A DNA stretch of 7,906 nucleotides, from NCBI GenBank assembly GCA_025351675.1, contig JANXVK010000495.1, positions 1 to 7,906 on the forward strand, given 5' to 3'. The notes under the pieces were generated by a model. It did not search any database, was not told where the DNA came from, and saw nothing but the letters and a program-made list of their open reading frames with translations. This document shows positions 1 to 6,319 of the stretch, in pieces. The DNA is from Rhizobacter sp. (GTDB taxonomy: Bacteria > Pseudomonadota > Gammaproteobacteria > Burkholderiales > Burkholderiaceae_C). The position numbers were made by a program, and so were the translations under genes. Position 1 is the stretch's first letter, and each line of letters opens with the position of its first letter.

Positions 1-1040
1 CCGAGCGGCAAGACGACTTGGCAGCAATCAGCCGGTCCAAGAAAGCACCCGTTGCATTGTTCGATGAACTGAACTGGGACTATGCGGTGATCGAGCGCCT
101 GAACGAAAAGGACCTGACGACGCAAGTCATCCCGTTCAACCTCGGCAAGGCGGTGCTGCAGGGCGACGCGCTGAACAACCTCGAACTGATGGCGGGCGAC
201 GTGATCACGGTCTACAGCCAGAAGGACATCCGCGTGCCGGTCTCGCGCCAGACGCGCCTGATCTCGCTCGAAGGCGAGGTGTCCGCGCCGGGCGTGTACC
301 AGTTGCAGCCCGGCGACACGTTGCAAAGTGTGATCGCGCGGGCCGGCGGCTTCACCGCACAGGCCTATCTGTACGGGCTGGAGTTCAGCCGCGAAGAAAC
401 GCGCCTGCGCCAACGCGAGAACCTGGCGGCCGCCATCACGCGCCTCGAAGCGCTGGCGTCGGTGCAGGCCGCGCGCGACGCCGCGAACCGGCGCGACGAC
501 CCGACAGGCGCGGCCTCGAGCGTCGCCGTCAGCAACGCCGCCACGCAGGCTCAGCTGAACCGCCTGCGCAGCGTCCAACCGAACGGTCGCATCGCGCTCG
601 AACTCCAGCCCGAGACGACGACCTTGGCGGCGCTGCCCGATGTGCCGCTCGAAGGCGGTGACCGCATCGCCGTACCGCCGCGCCCCGGCTTCGTGACGGT
701 GGCCGGCGCAGTCGTCAACAGCAACGCGTTCCTTTGGAAGTCGGGCCGCACCGCCGGCGAGTACCTGCGCATGGCCGGTGCCGACGAAGCCGCCGAGCCG
801 TCGAACATGTTCATCCTGCGCGCCGACGGCACCGTCAGCCATGCCAACGACAACCGCAGCATCTGGGGGCGCAGCAGCCTCGAATCGCAGGTCATGCAGC
901 CGGGCGACGCGCTGATCGTGCCGAACCAGCTCGACTTCGAGACCTGGGGCCGCGCCTTCGTGCGCAACCTGAAAGACTTCGCGCAGATCTTCTCCGGCTT
1001 CGGCATCGGCATCGCCGCCATCAACACGATCCGGCACTGA
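1..1040 (+). CDS. SLBB-domain polysaccharide export protein, 3' part (5' end outside window)
   Basis: The reading frame (codons beginning at base 3) is open to the left edge, so only the C-terminal ~345 residues are seen; no signal peptide, lipobox or true start is available. Two SLBB-like (beta-grasp) segments are visible. One has 'LEGEVSAPGVYQLQPGDTL' followed by 'IARAGGFT'; the second, near the C-terminus, has 'VTVAGAVVNSNAFLWKSG', 'YLRMAGA' and the closing 'VMQPGDALIVP'. Between them lies an Ala/Arg-rich, probably helical insert. The protein ends in a hydrophobic stretch and 'AAINTIRH', a typical tail for this family. Family members form the outer-membrane channel (Wza/polysaccharide export type) that passes capsule or exopolysaccharide out of the cell. 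The chain-length gene 8 bases downstream supports this role and suggests one operon. The family is fairly secure; the exact polymer and the full length are unknown. Confidence 0.85.
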   Translation, partial: ERQDDLAAISRSKKAPVALFDELNWDYAVIERLNEKDLTTQVIPFNLGKAVLQGDALNNLELMAGDVITVYSQKDIRVPVSRQTRLISLEGEVSAPGVYQLQPGDTLQSVIARAGGFTAQAYLYGLEFSREETRLRQRENLAAAITRLEALASVQAARDAANRRDDPTGAASSVAVSNAATQAQLNRLRSVQPNGRIALELQPETTTLAALPDVPLEGGDRIAVPPRPGFVTVAGAVVNSNAFLWKSGRTAGEYLRMAGADEAAEPSNMFILRADGTVSHANDNRSIWGRSSLESQVMQPGDALIVPNQLDFETWGRAFVRNLKDFAQIFSGFGIGIAAINTIRH

Positions 1041-1048
1041 GCATCCGA

Positions 1049-2275
1049 ATGAACCACGCCTCACCTGACATGCCGCACTTGCCGGATGACGAAGACGATG
1101 GCCCGAGCATCGATCTGACCGAAGCGCTGACCTGGATCGGCGACGGCAAGAAGCTGATCGCCGGCGTGACCTTGGCCGTGGCGGTGGTCGCGGCGGGCGT
1201 CGGTCTGCTGCTGCCGAAGACCTTCACTGCGCGCGCGACGCTGCTCGCCCCCGGTTCGCAGCAGCAAGGCGGTTCGGCCGCGGCGCTGGCTGCGCTCGGC
1301 TCGCTGGGTGGCCTGGTCGGCGGCGCGGCCGCGAAGACGCCCGACGAGCTCTACGTGGCCTTGCTGAAGAGCGACAGCGTGCAGCGCGCACTGGCCGACC
1401 GCTTCGACCTGAAGACGCGCTACGACGTCAAGACCTACGAAGTCCTGCGCAAGGAACTGCCGAAGTACATCCGCGTCTCGTCCGACAAGAAGAGCGGCCT
1501 GATCAGCGTCGAGGTCGACGACGAAGAACCCAAGTTCGCCGCCGACCTCGCGAACGCGCACGCCGGCGAGATCACCAAGGTGCTGGGGCGGCTCGCCGTC
1601 TCCGAGGCGCAACTGCGCCGCGTGTTCTTCGAGGGTCAGCTGAACGAGACCAAAGAGAACCTGATCAAGGCGGAGCAGAACCTGCGCACCGTGCAAGAAA
1701 AGTCGGGTGTGATCGTGCTCGACAAACAGGCCGAGGCGCTGATCGCCGGCGCCGCGCAATTGCGCGCGCTGATCGCCGAGCGCGAGGTGCAACTGAAGGT
1801 GCTGCGCACCTCGGCGACCGAGCAGAACCCGGACGTGATTCGCCTGAACTCCGAGCTGCGCGCGATGCGGGTCGAGCTCGCGCGGATGGAGTCGCGTCAG
1901 GGCGGTAGCGACGGCAGCGCCGTCGACATCCCGGTGGGCAAGCTGCCCGAAGCCGGCATCGAGTACGTGCGCGCCCGCCGCGAACTCAAGCTGCAAGAGA
2001 CGCTGCTCGAAACCATGATCCGCCAGTACGAGGCCGCCAAGCTCGACGAGGCCAAGGAAGGGCCGGCGCTGCAGCAGGTCGACATCGCACAGGTGCCCGA
2101 TCGCAAGTCGAAGCCGTCGGTCACGCTGATCGTGCTGGCGGCGGGGGCGCTGGCGTTTCTGCTGTCCACCGCCTGGGTCGTGGCCCGCCGCTACAGGGCT
2201 TGGTCGCGCGAGCAGTTCCCCGAAGACGCCGAAGCCCGCGCCGCGCTTGCGCGCGCCTGGCGCTGGCGCACCTGA
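1049..2275 (+). CDS. Wzz/GNVR-type polysaccharide co-polymerase (chain-length determinant), no kinase domain
   Basis: This is a 408-residue inner-membrane protein expected to set polysaccharide chain length together with the polymerase and export channel. It has a cytoplasmic acidic N-terminus (DDEDDG, residues 13-18), a first membrane helix at about 36-55, a periplasmic part with long heptad-like helices (about 200-290), and the family signature around 'EYVRARRELKLQETLLE' followed by 'QVPDRKSKPS' just before the second helix (about 357-379). A short basic and then Glu/Ala-rich cytoplasmic tail follows. No Walker A/B motif or tyrosine cluster is present, so it is not a fused BY-kinase; any kinase partner would be separate. 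The ATG at 1049 is chosen because it lies 8 bases after the stop of the export gene and gives a normal Wzz N-terminus. The frame stays open upstream to 734, but that part is an Arg-rich shadow of the first gene. ATG 1070 is an alternative start. No strong ribosome binding site is visible, so translation may depend on coupling to the upstream gene. Confidence 0.88.
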   Translation: MNHASPDMPHLPDDEDDGPSIDLTEALTWIGDGKKLIAGVTLAVAVVAAGVGLLLPKTFTARATLLAPGSQQQGGSAAALAALGSLGGLVGGAAAKTPDELYVALLKSDSVQRALADRFDLKTRYDVKTYEVLRKELPKYIRVSSDKKSGLISVEVDDEEPKFAADLANAHAGEITKVLGRLAVSEAQLRRVFFEGQLNETKENLIKAEQNLRTVQEKSGVIVLDKQAEALIAGAAQLRALIAEREVQLKVLRTSATEQNPDVIRLNSELRAMRVELARMESRQGGSDGSAVDIPVGKLPEAGIEYVRARRELKLQETLLETMIRQYEAAKLDEAKEGPALQQVDIAQVPDRKSKPSVTLIVLAAGALAFLLSTAWVVARRYRAWSREQFPEDAEARAALARAWRWRT

Positions 2276-2291
2276 GGCATTGACCCTCAGG
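2271..2291. terminator. Candidate bidirectional terminator hairpin between convergent genes
   Basis: CCTGAGG (2271-2277) and CCTCAGG (2285-2291) form a perfect 7-bp stem around the 7-base loop CATTGAC. The stop codon of the polysaccharide co-polymerase (2273-2275) is in one arm and that of the convergent dehydratase (2287-2289, read on the - strand) is in the other. The stem lies exactly at the meeting point of the two transcription units. No T-run follows on either side, so it does not match a classical intrinsic terminator. It could slow polymerase, stabilise both 3' ends, or be chance. Confidence 0.4.
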
Positions 2292-3225
2292 CGCCGCCGA
2301 GCACCCGCGCGAACACCTCGCTGTCGACATTGCCGCCCGTGAGCGGCAACCCGATGCAGTGGCCGGCCCAGCGCTCGCGCTGTGTCAGCGCGCCGGCCAG
2401 GGCCGCCGCACCCGCGCCTTCGGCGACGTTGTGCGTGTCGGCGAACAGTGCGCGCATCGCATCGGTGACCGCAATCACGTCGTCGACTTCGCGGTGGATG
2501 ATTGCGAGCGCCTGTGCGTCCGGCACGCGGCAGGCCATGCCGTCGGCCAGCTCGGTCGTGACCGGCGCGGAGGTGGCACGGCCTTCGCGAAACGACTGCT
2601 GGTACGCGGTAGCGTGCGCCGAGACGACGCCGATGATCTTCGTCGTCACGCCCGCGTGGGCACGTGCCGCGGCGCAGGCGCAGATGCCCGAGCCTTGGCC
2701 GATCGGCACGAACACGACGTCGGGCTGAACCGCGTCGAAGAATTCGAGCCAGCAGCTTGCGACGCCGCGCACCAGGTCGTCGTGAAACGACGGCACCATG
2801 TGCAGGCCGCGCTCGCGCGCGAGCGCCGCGGCATGCTCGCGTGCGGCCTGGAAGTCGTCACCGTGCTCGATCAGCTCGACACCGAGTGCGCGCATCGCCG
2901 CGTTCTTCTCGACCGAGTTGCCGTGCGGCACGACGATCGTGGCGTGCAAGCCGTGGCGCCGCGCCGCGAACCCGACCGACTGGCCGTGATTGCCGCGCGT
3001 CGCGCTGATCACGCCGCCAAGCTGCGGCTCGCGGCGGCGCAATGCGTCGAAATAGACAAGCCCGCCGCGCAGCTTGAAGGCGCCGACCGCCGTGTGGTTC
3101 TCGTGCTTGACCCAGGCCTGCGCACCGAGCCGCTGGTCGAGCAGCGGCCAGCGCTGTTGCGGCGTCGGCGGCATCGCGTCGCGGACGAGGCGGCGGGCGT
3201 GTTCGAGAGAGTCGCGGTCGTACAT
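2287..3225 (-). CDS. Threonine/serine dehydratase-like PLP enzyme (fold type II, no ACT domain)
   Basis: A 312-residue enzyme of the tryptophan-synthase-beta (PALP) superfamily. The PLP Schiff-base lysine is K51 in 'VGAFKLRGG'. The 'ATRGNHGQS' loop (residues 75-83) holds the conserved Asn, the glycine-rich phosphate loop is GQGSG (176-180), and a late 'LTGGNVDSE' corresponds to the SGGN motif. 'ADGMACRVPD' and 'THNVAEGAGAAAL' match the one-domain threonine dehydratase group. Members eliminate water from L-Thr or L-Ser, giving 2-oxobutyrate or pyruvate plus ammonia, in the cytoplasm. The length fits the catabolic, single-domain type, and no C-terminal ACT domain is present, so isoleucine feedback control as in IlvA is not expected. 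It is the last gene of the four-gene minus-strand unit, 28 bases after the PhzF-family gene; no clear Shine-Dalgarno is seen before its ATG. Related enzymes act on 3-hydroxy-aspartate, on diaminopropionate, in ectoine breakdown, or as Ser racemases, so the substrate is uncertain. Confidence 0.82.
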   Translation of the reverse strand: MYDRDSLEHARRLVRDAMPPTPQQRWPLLDQRLGAQAWVKHENHTAVGAFKLRGGLVYFDALRRREPQLGGVISATRGNHGQSVGFAARRHGLHATIVVPHGNSVEKNAAMRALGVELIEHGDDFQAAREHAAALARERGLHMVPSFHDDLVRGVASCWLEFFDAVQPDVVFVPIGQGSGICACAAARAHAGVTTKIIGVVSAHATAYQQSFREGRATSAPVTTELADGMACRVPDAQALAIIHREVDDVIAVTDAMRALFADTHNVAEGAGAAALAGALTQRERWAGHCIGLPLTGGNVDSEVFARVLGGA

Positions 3226-3253
3226 CGTCAGGCTTTCGGGCGAGCGGATTTCG

Positions 3254-4096
3254 CTACAGCGTGAGATCGCCGCGGATGCAGTCGACGCTGTGCCCGCCGA
3301 CCCACACCTGCCCGTCGACGCGCTCGATGAACAGCCGCCCGTGGCGCTGCAGGCAGCTGCCTTGCGCCGCCACGTAGCGCTCGGGCGCGATGCCGGCGCC
3401 GATCAGCCACTGCGCGATCGCCGCGTTCAGGCTGCCGGTGACCGGGTCTTCGGTCGGCCCGCCGCTGGCGATGAAGGCGCGCACTTCGAACTGCGCGTCG
3501 TGGCCCGGCGGGGTCGGTGCGATCACGCCGATCTCGGTCGGCCCGATCGCCATCGCCGCGAAATCGGGCCGCAGCGCCATCAGCTCGGCGTGCGAGCCGA
3601 GCATCACCGCGACGAAGCCGGGGCCGTTGTCGACCCACTGCGCCGCGCGGATCGCCTCGACCGGGAGGCGCAGGCTGCGCGCGATGAGCGCGCGCGTGGC
3701 GGCGTCGACCTCGCCACCGCGGCGCACCTCGGGCGCGGCGAACGCCAGGCGCGCGCCGTCGCGGCGCACGCGCACCAGGCCGACGCCGCACTCCTGCACG
3801 ATCTCGTCCGCTTGCTTCGGCACGCCGCCGGCCCGCAGCCAGGCGTGGCAACTGCCGAGCGTCGGATGCCCGGCGAACGGGAACTCGTGCGCCGGCGTGA
3901 AGATGCGCACGCGGTAGTCGGCGCGCGGGTCGGTCGGCGGCAGCAGGAAGGTGGTTTCGCTCAGGTTGGTCCAGCGCGCGAAGGCCTTCATCTGCGCCTC
4001 GCTCAGCGCCGCGGCGTCGTGCACGACCGCGAGCGGATTGCCCAGCAACGGCGTGTCGGTGAACACATCGACCTGCGTAAAGCGATGCGTGCTCAT
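3254..4096 (-). CDS. PhzF-family isomerase/epimerase-like protein
   Basis: A 280-residue protein of the PhzF family (diaminopimelate-epimerase-like fold, two similar halves). The start 'THRFTQVDVFTDTPLLGNPLAVV' is characteristic. The residues corresponding to the PhzF catalytic set are all present: E47 in 'NLSETTFLLPP', H77 in 'EFPFAGHPTLGS' and D217 in 'GPTEDPVTGSLN'. The C-terminal 'AAQGSCLQRHGR' and 'VWVGGHSV' also fit. PhzF itself isomerises 2,3-dihydro-3-hydroxyanthranilate in phenazine synthesis, but most homologues lie outside phenazine clusters and have unknown substrates. No other phenazine gene is seen here, so the name should not be taken as the function. The ATG at 4096 overlaps the aminotransferase stop by 4 bases (ATGA), implying coupled translation. 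An open frame continues far upstream of this ATG, but it is only a shadow of the aminotransferase. In this operon a role on an amino acid or its derivative is the natural inference. Confidence 0.87.
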   Translation of the reverse strand: MSTHRFTQVDVFTDTPLLGNPLAVVHDAAALSEAQMKAFARWTNLSETTFLLPPTDPRADYRVRIFTPAHEFPFAGHPTLGSCHAWLRAGGVPKQADEIVQECGVGLVRVRRDGARLAFAAPEVRRGGEVDAATRALIARSLRLPVEAIRAAQWVDNGPGFVAVMLGSHAELMALRPDFAAMAIGPTEIGVIAPTPPGHDAQFEVRAFIASGGPTEDPVTGSLNAAIAQWLIGAGIAPERYVAAQGSCLQRHGRLFIERVDGQVWVGGHSVDCIRGDLTL

Positions 4097-5283
4097 CGCT
4101 CGCCCGTCAACGCTTTCGCGAGCAGCGCGACGCCGCGCTCGATCACATCGGGCGCGGCCGTCACGAACGACAAGCGCAGCGTGTTCGCCCTCGGCTCGCT
4201 CGCGAAGAACGCCGCACCCGGCACGTACGCCATGCCGAGATCGACCGCCTTTGGCAGCAACGCGGTCGCGTCGACGCCTTCGGGCAACTCGACCCAGAAG
4301 AACATGCCGCCGACCGGCACGTTCCAGTGGCAGCCCGGCGGCATGTGCGCTTCGAGCGCGGCCCGCATCGCATCGCGCTGGGTCTTGTAGCGGGCCCGGA
4401 TCGTCGGCACGTGCGATGTCAGAAAACCGTCGCGGATGACCTCGTACACGACGCGCTGGTTGAAGCCCGGCGTGTGCAGGTCGGCGGCCTGCTTGGCCTG
4501 CAGCAGTTTCGGCATCATCTCGGTCGGCGCGATCACATAGCCCAGCCGCAAGCCCGGTGCGAGCACCTTCGAGAACGAACCGAGGTAGACCGTGCCCTCG
4601 CGCCAGCGCGCCGAGAGCGGCGGCGGCGGCGCGGTGTCGTACCAGAGGTCGCCGTACGGGTTGTCTTCGACGACCGGCAGCCCGATCGTGCGCGCCGCGT
4701 CGATCAGCGCGGCGCGCCGGCCTTCGCTCATGCAGCGCCCGCTCGGGTTCTGGAAGTTCGGGATCACGTACAGGAAGCGCGCGCCCTTCGCGATGCCCAG
4801 CGACTCGGGCAGCGGGCCGTCGTCGTCGCACGCCACCGTGACGACCTCGGGTTCGTACGGCGCGAACGCCTGCAGCGCGCCCAGATAGGTGGGCGACTCG
4901 ACCGCCAGCGTGCTGCCCGCGTCGATCAGCACCTTGCCGACCAGGTCGAGGCCCTGCTGCGAGCCGGTCGTGATCAGCACCTGCGACGCGGCGGTAGCGA
5001 CGCCCTGCGCGCTCATCTGCGCCGCGACCCATTCGCGCAGCGGCGCGAAGCCTTCGCTCGACGCGTACTGCAACGCCTCGCGCGGATGGTCGCGCAGCAC
5101 GCGGGTAGTCGCCTCGCGCATCGCGTCGATCGGAAAACTGTCGGGCGACGGCAACCCGCCGGCGAGCGAGACGATGCCGGGCCGTTCGGTGACCTTCAGG
5201 ATCTCGCGGATCACCGACGGGTTCATGCGCTCGGCGCGGCGCGCCATCTGCCAGAGGGTGGCGTTCGGTGTGGAGGCAGTCAT
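4093..5283 (-). CDS. PLP-dependent aminotransferase (class I/II, 2-aminoadipate-type)
   Basis: A 396-residue fold-type I aminotransferase. PLP contacts are visible: N179 in 'NFQNPSG', D207 and Y210 in 'VEDNPYGDLWY', the Schiff-base lysine K239 in 'GSFSKVLAPGLRLGYV', and the substrate-carboxylate arginine R370 in 'NTLRLSF'. The N-terminal 'SVIREILKVTE', 'SLAGGLPSPDSFP' and 'LQYASSEGFAPLREW' place it with the LysN / 2-aminoadipate transaminase-like group, which is broad and includes aminotransferases acting on aromatic and branched-chain amino acids. The length is normal for the group and the protein appears complete. The ATG at 5283 is chosen because it overlaps the transporter stop by 4 bases (ATGA) and has AAGAG 6 bases upstream; the frame is open further upstream only as a shadow of the transporter gene. 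A Pro run (219-222) lies in a surface-like segment. It shares its fold with the effector domain of the divergent MocR regulator. The amino-acid specificity cannot be read from the sequence. Confidence 0.9.
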   Translation of the reverse strand: MTASTPNATLWQMARRAERMNPSVIREILKVTERPGIVSLAGGLPSPDSFPIDAMREATTRVLRDHPREALQYASSEGFAPLREWVAAQMSAQGVATAASQVLITTGSQQGLDLVGKVLIDAGSTLAVESPTYLGALQAFAPYEPEVVTVACDDDGPLPESLGIAKGARFLYVIPNFQNPSGRCMSEGRRAALIDAARTIGLPVVEDNPYGDLWYDTAPPPPLSARWREGTVYLGSFSKVLAPGLRLGYVIAPTEMMPKLLQAKQAADLHTPGFNQRVVYEVIRDGFLTSHVPTIRARYKTQRDAMRAALEAHMPPGCHWNVPVGGMFFWVELPEGVDATALLPKAVDLGMAYVPGAAFFASEPRANTLRLSFVTAAPDVIERGVALLAKALTGER

Positions 5284-6227
5284 TGGACGCTCTTGGGTAG
5301 TTGCGCGGGTTGGAGGACGGGAGAGGGCGCGCCGGCCGGCATCTTCTTGCCGACGAACACGACCGCGATCACCGCGAGCGAGAAGACCACGGTGACGGCG
5401 TCGAGCGTCTCGCCGAGCACCGGCACCGCGAACAGCAGCGCGAGGAAGGGCTGCACCAGCTGCACCTGGCTGACGCGCACGGTGCCGCCGAGCGCCAAGC
5501 CGCGGTACCAGGCGAAGAAGCCGAGCCACATCGAGAACAGCGTGACGTAGGTGAAGCCGCCCCACGCGCTCGCCCGCACGGGCGCGGCGGGCCAGGTCGC
5601 GATCATCAGCGGCAAGGTCAGCGGCAGGCTGAGCACCAGCACCCAGCAAATCACCTGCTCAGCCGGCAACTCGGCCGCCACACGCGCACCGGCGACGTAG
5701 CCGACCGCGGTGAAGAACACCGCGATCAGCAGCAAGCCGTCGGCCGGCGCCAAGTGGCCGCCGCCGCGGTACGCCGCGAACGCCAGCACCATCGCGCAGC
5801 CCAGCGCCGCGCAGACCCAGAAGCCGTTCGACGGACGCTGGCGGAAGAAGATCGCCGCGCCGATCGCGGTGGCCAGCGGCATCAGCCCGGTGACGACCGC
5901 CGCGTGCATCGCATCGACCTGGCGCAGCGCCAGGCTCAGAAACAGCGGAAAGCCGACGACCGTGCCGAGCGCCGAGGTGAACAGCGCCGGCAGGTGGCGG
6001 CGCTGTACGCGTGGCGCGTGCGTGAACCCCAGGTACAGCACGCTCAGCAACCCGGCAAACGCGGCGCGCCCGGCGGTGACGAACAGCGGCGCAAGTTGCG
6101 GGTCGCTGACCGGGCCGACCGCCAGGCGCGTCATCGGCAAGGTCATCGAGAAAATCACGACGCCGAGCAGGCCGAACCAGAGGCCGCGGGTCTCGTCGCT
6201 CTTCGGGCGGGGCGTGCTCGTCTCCAT
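5280..6227 (-). CDS. EamA/DMT-family transporter (RhaT/RarD type, ten predicted membrane helices)
   Basis: A 315-residue hydrophobic protein with two EamA repeats, approximately residues 14-145 and 160-290, consistent with ten membrane helices. The first helix is about 16-35. Family features are the Arg at 54 in 'LFVTAGRAAFAG', 'MHAAVVTGLMPLATAIGAAIF' at the end of the first repeat, and 'VSQVQLVQPFLALLFAVPVLGE' in the second, close to the classic 'lqPvfaallg-llGE' motif. The family contains exporters of amino acids and other small metabolites in the inner membrane (YdeD/EamA and relatives), although some members import. It is the first gene of the four-gene minus-strand unit and faces the MocR regulator across 92 bases. 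Its stop overlaps the aminotransferase start by 4 bases. MocR regulators often sit next to a transporter or an enzyme for their ligand, so export of an amino acid related to the downstream enzymes is a reasonable inference. Confidence 0.88.
   Translation of the reverse strand: METSTPRPKSDETRGLWFGLLGVVIFSMTLPMTRLAVGPVSDPQLAPLFVTAGRAAFAGLLSVLYLGFTHAPRVQRRHLPALFTSALGTVVGFPLFLSLALRQVDAMHAAVVTGLMPLATAIGAAIFFRQRPSNGFWVCAALGCAMVLAFAAYRGGGHLAPADGLLLIAVFFTAVGYVAGARVAAELPAEQVICWVLVLSLPLTLPLMIATWPAAPVRASAWGGFTYVTLFSMWLGFFAWYRGLALGGTVRVSQVQLVQPFLALLFAVPVLGETLDAVTVVFSLAVIAVVFVGKKMPAGAPSPVLQPAQLPKSVQ
5290..5294 (-). promoter_or_regulatory. Ribosome binding site of the aminotransferase gene
   Basis: Reading on the - strand, AAGAG lies 6 bases before the ATG at 5283, inside the last codons of the transporter gene. 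It is a partial match to AAGGAG and supports the chosen start. It is the clearest Shine-Dalgarno-like element in the minus-strand unit. Confidence 0.4.
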
Positions 6228-6319
6228 CGGCGCAGTCTACGCTCACAGACCAGCACAGAAACAGTACACTTTGGCGCACGCGGCGACGGTCTGTACCGGT
6301 CGCGCCGACGCCACGCGAC
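6228..6319. promoter_or_regulatory. Divergent promoter/operator region between transporter operon and MocR gene
   Basis: This 92-bp gap must hold the promoters of both divergent units. It contains a 7-bp inverted repeat, ACAGACC (6245-6251) and GGTCTGT (6288-6294), with arms 43 bases apart from start to start (about four helical turns), each reading outward as GGTCTGT toward its own gene. CACAGA also occurs twice with a 10-base period (6244-6249, 6254-6259), and a further ACAG lies at 6261-6264. These are candidate MocR binding sites. The assignment rests on symmetry and location; no consensus was tested. Confidence 0.5.
6242..6270 (+). promoter_or_regulatory. Candidate sigma70-type promoter for the MocR regulator gene
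   Basis: CTCACA (6242-6247) and TACACT (6265-6270) match 4 of 6 bases each to TTGACA and TATAAT, with a 17-base spacer. A transcript would start near 6277, giving a leader of roughly 40 bases. The -35 overlaps the left arm of the ACAGACC repeat, which would allow autorepression. On the opposite strand the best -10 seen is TAGACT (6239-6234), but without a good -35. Both promoter calls are weak because the region is GC-rich. Confidence 0.3.

Noticed and set aside
18..50. TTG at 18 as the start of the SLBB export protein
   Set aside because: The frame is open to base 3 with normal coding sequence, and the protein would begin in the middle of a domain; the gene clearly starts outside the window.
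734..1048. N-terminal extension of the chain-length protein from position 734
   Set aside because: This stretch overlaps the export gene in another frame and encodes an Arg/His-rich, low-complexity sequence without family similarity; ATG 1049 gives the normal N-terminus.
1061..1996. Long minus-strand open frame (311 codons) opposite the chain-length gene
   Set aside because: Stop-free only because of high GC; its product is His/Gln/Arg/Leu-rich with no recognisable domain and lies antisense to a well-supported gene.
3254..4096. Phenazine biosynthesis cluster suggested by the PhzF homologue
   Set aside because: No other phz-type gene is present, and PhzF homologues are common outside phenazine loci.
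3074..5550. Two long plus-strand open frames (438 and 407 codons) across the PhzF, aminotransferase and transporter genes
   Set aside because: Arg/Ala-rich shadows of the minus-strand genes, whose catalytic motifs are intact.
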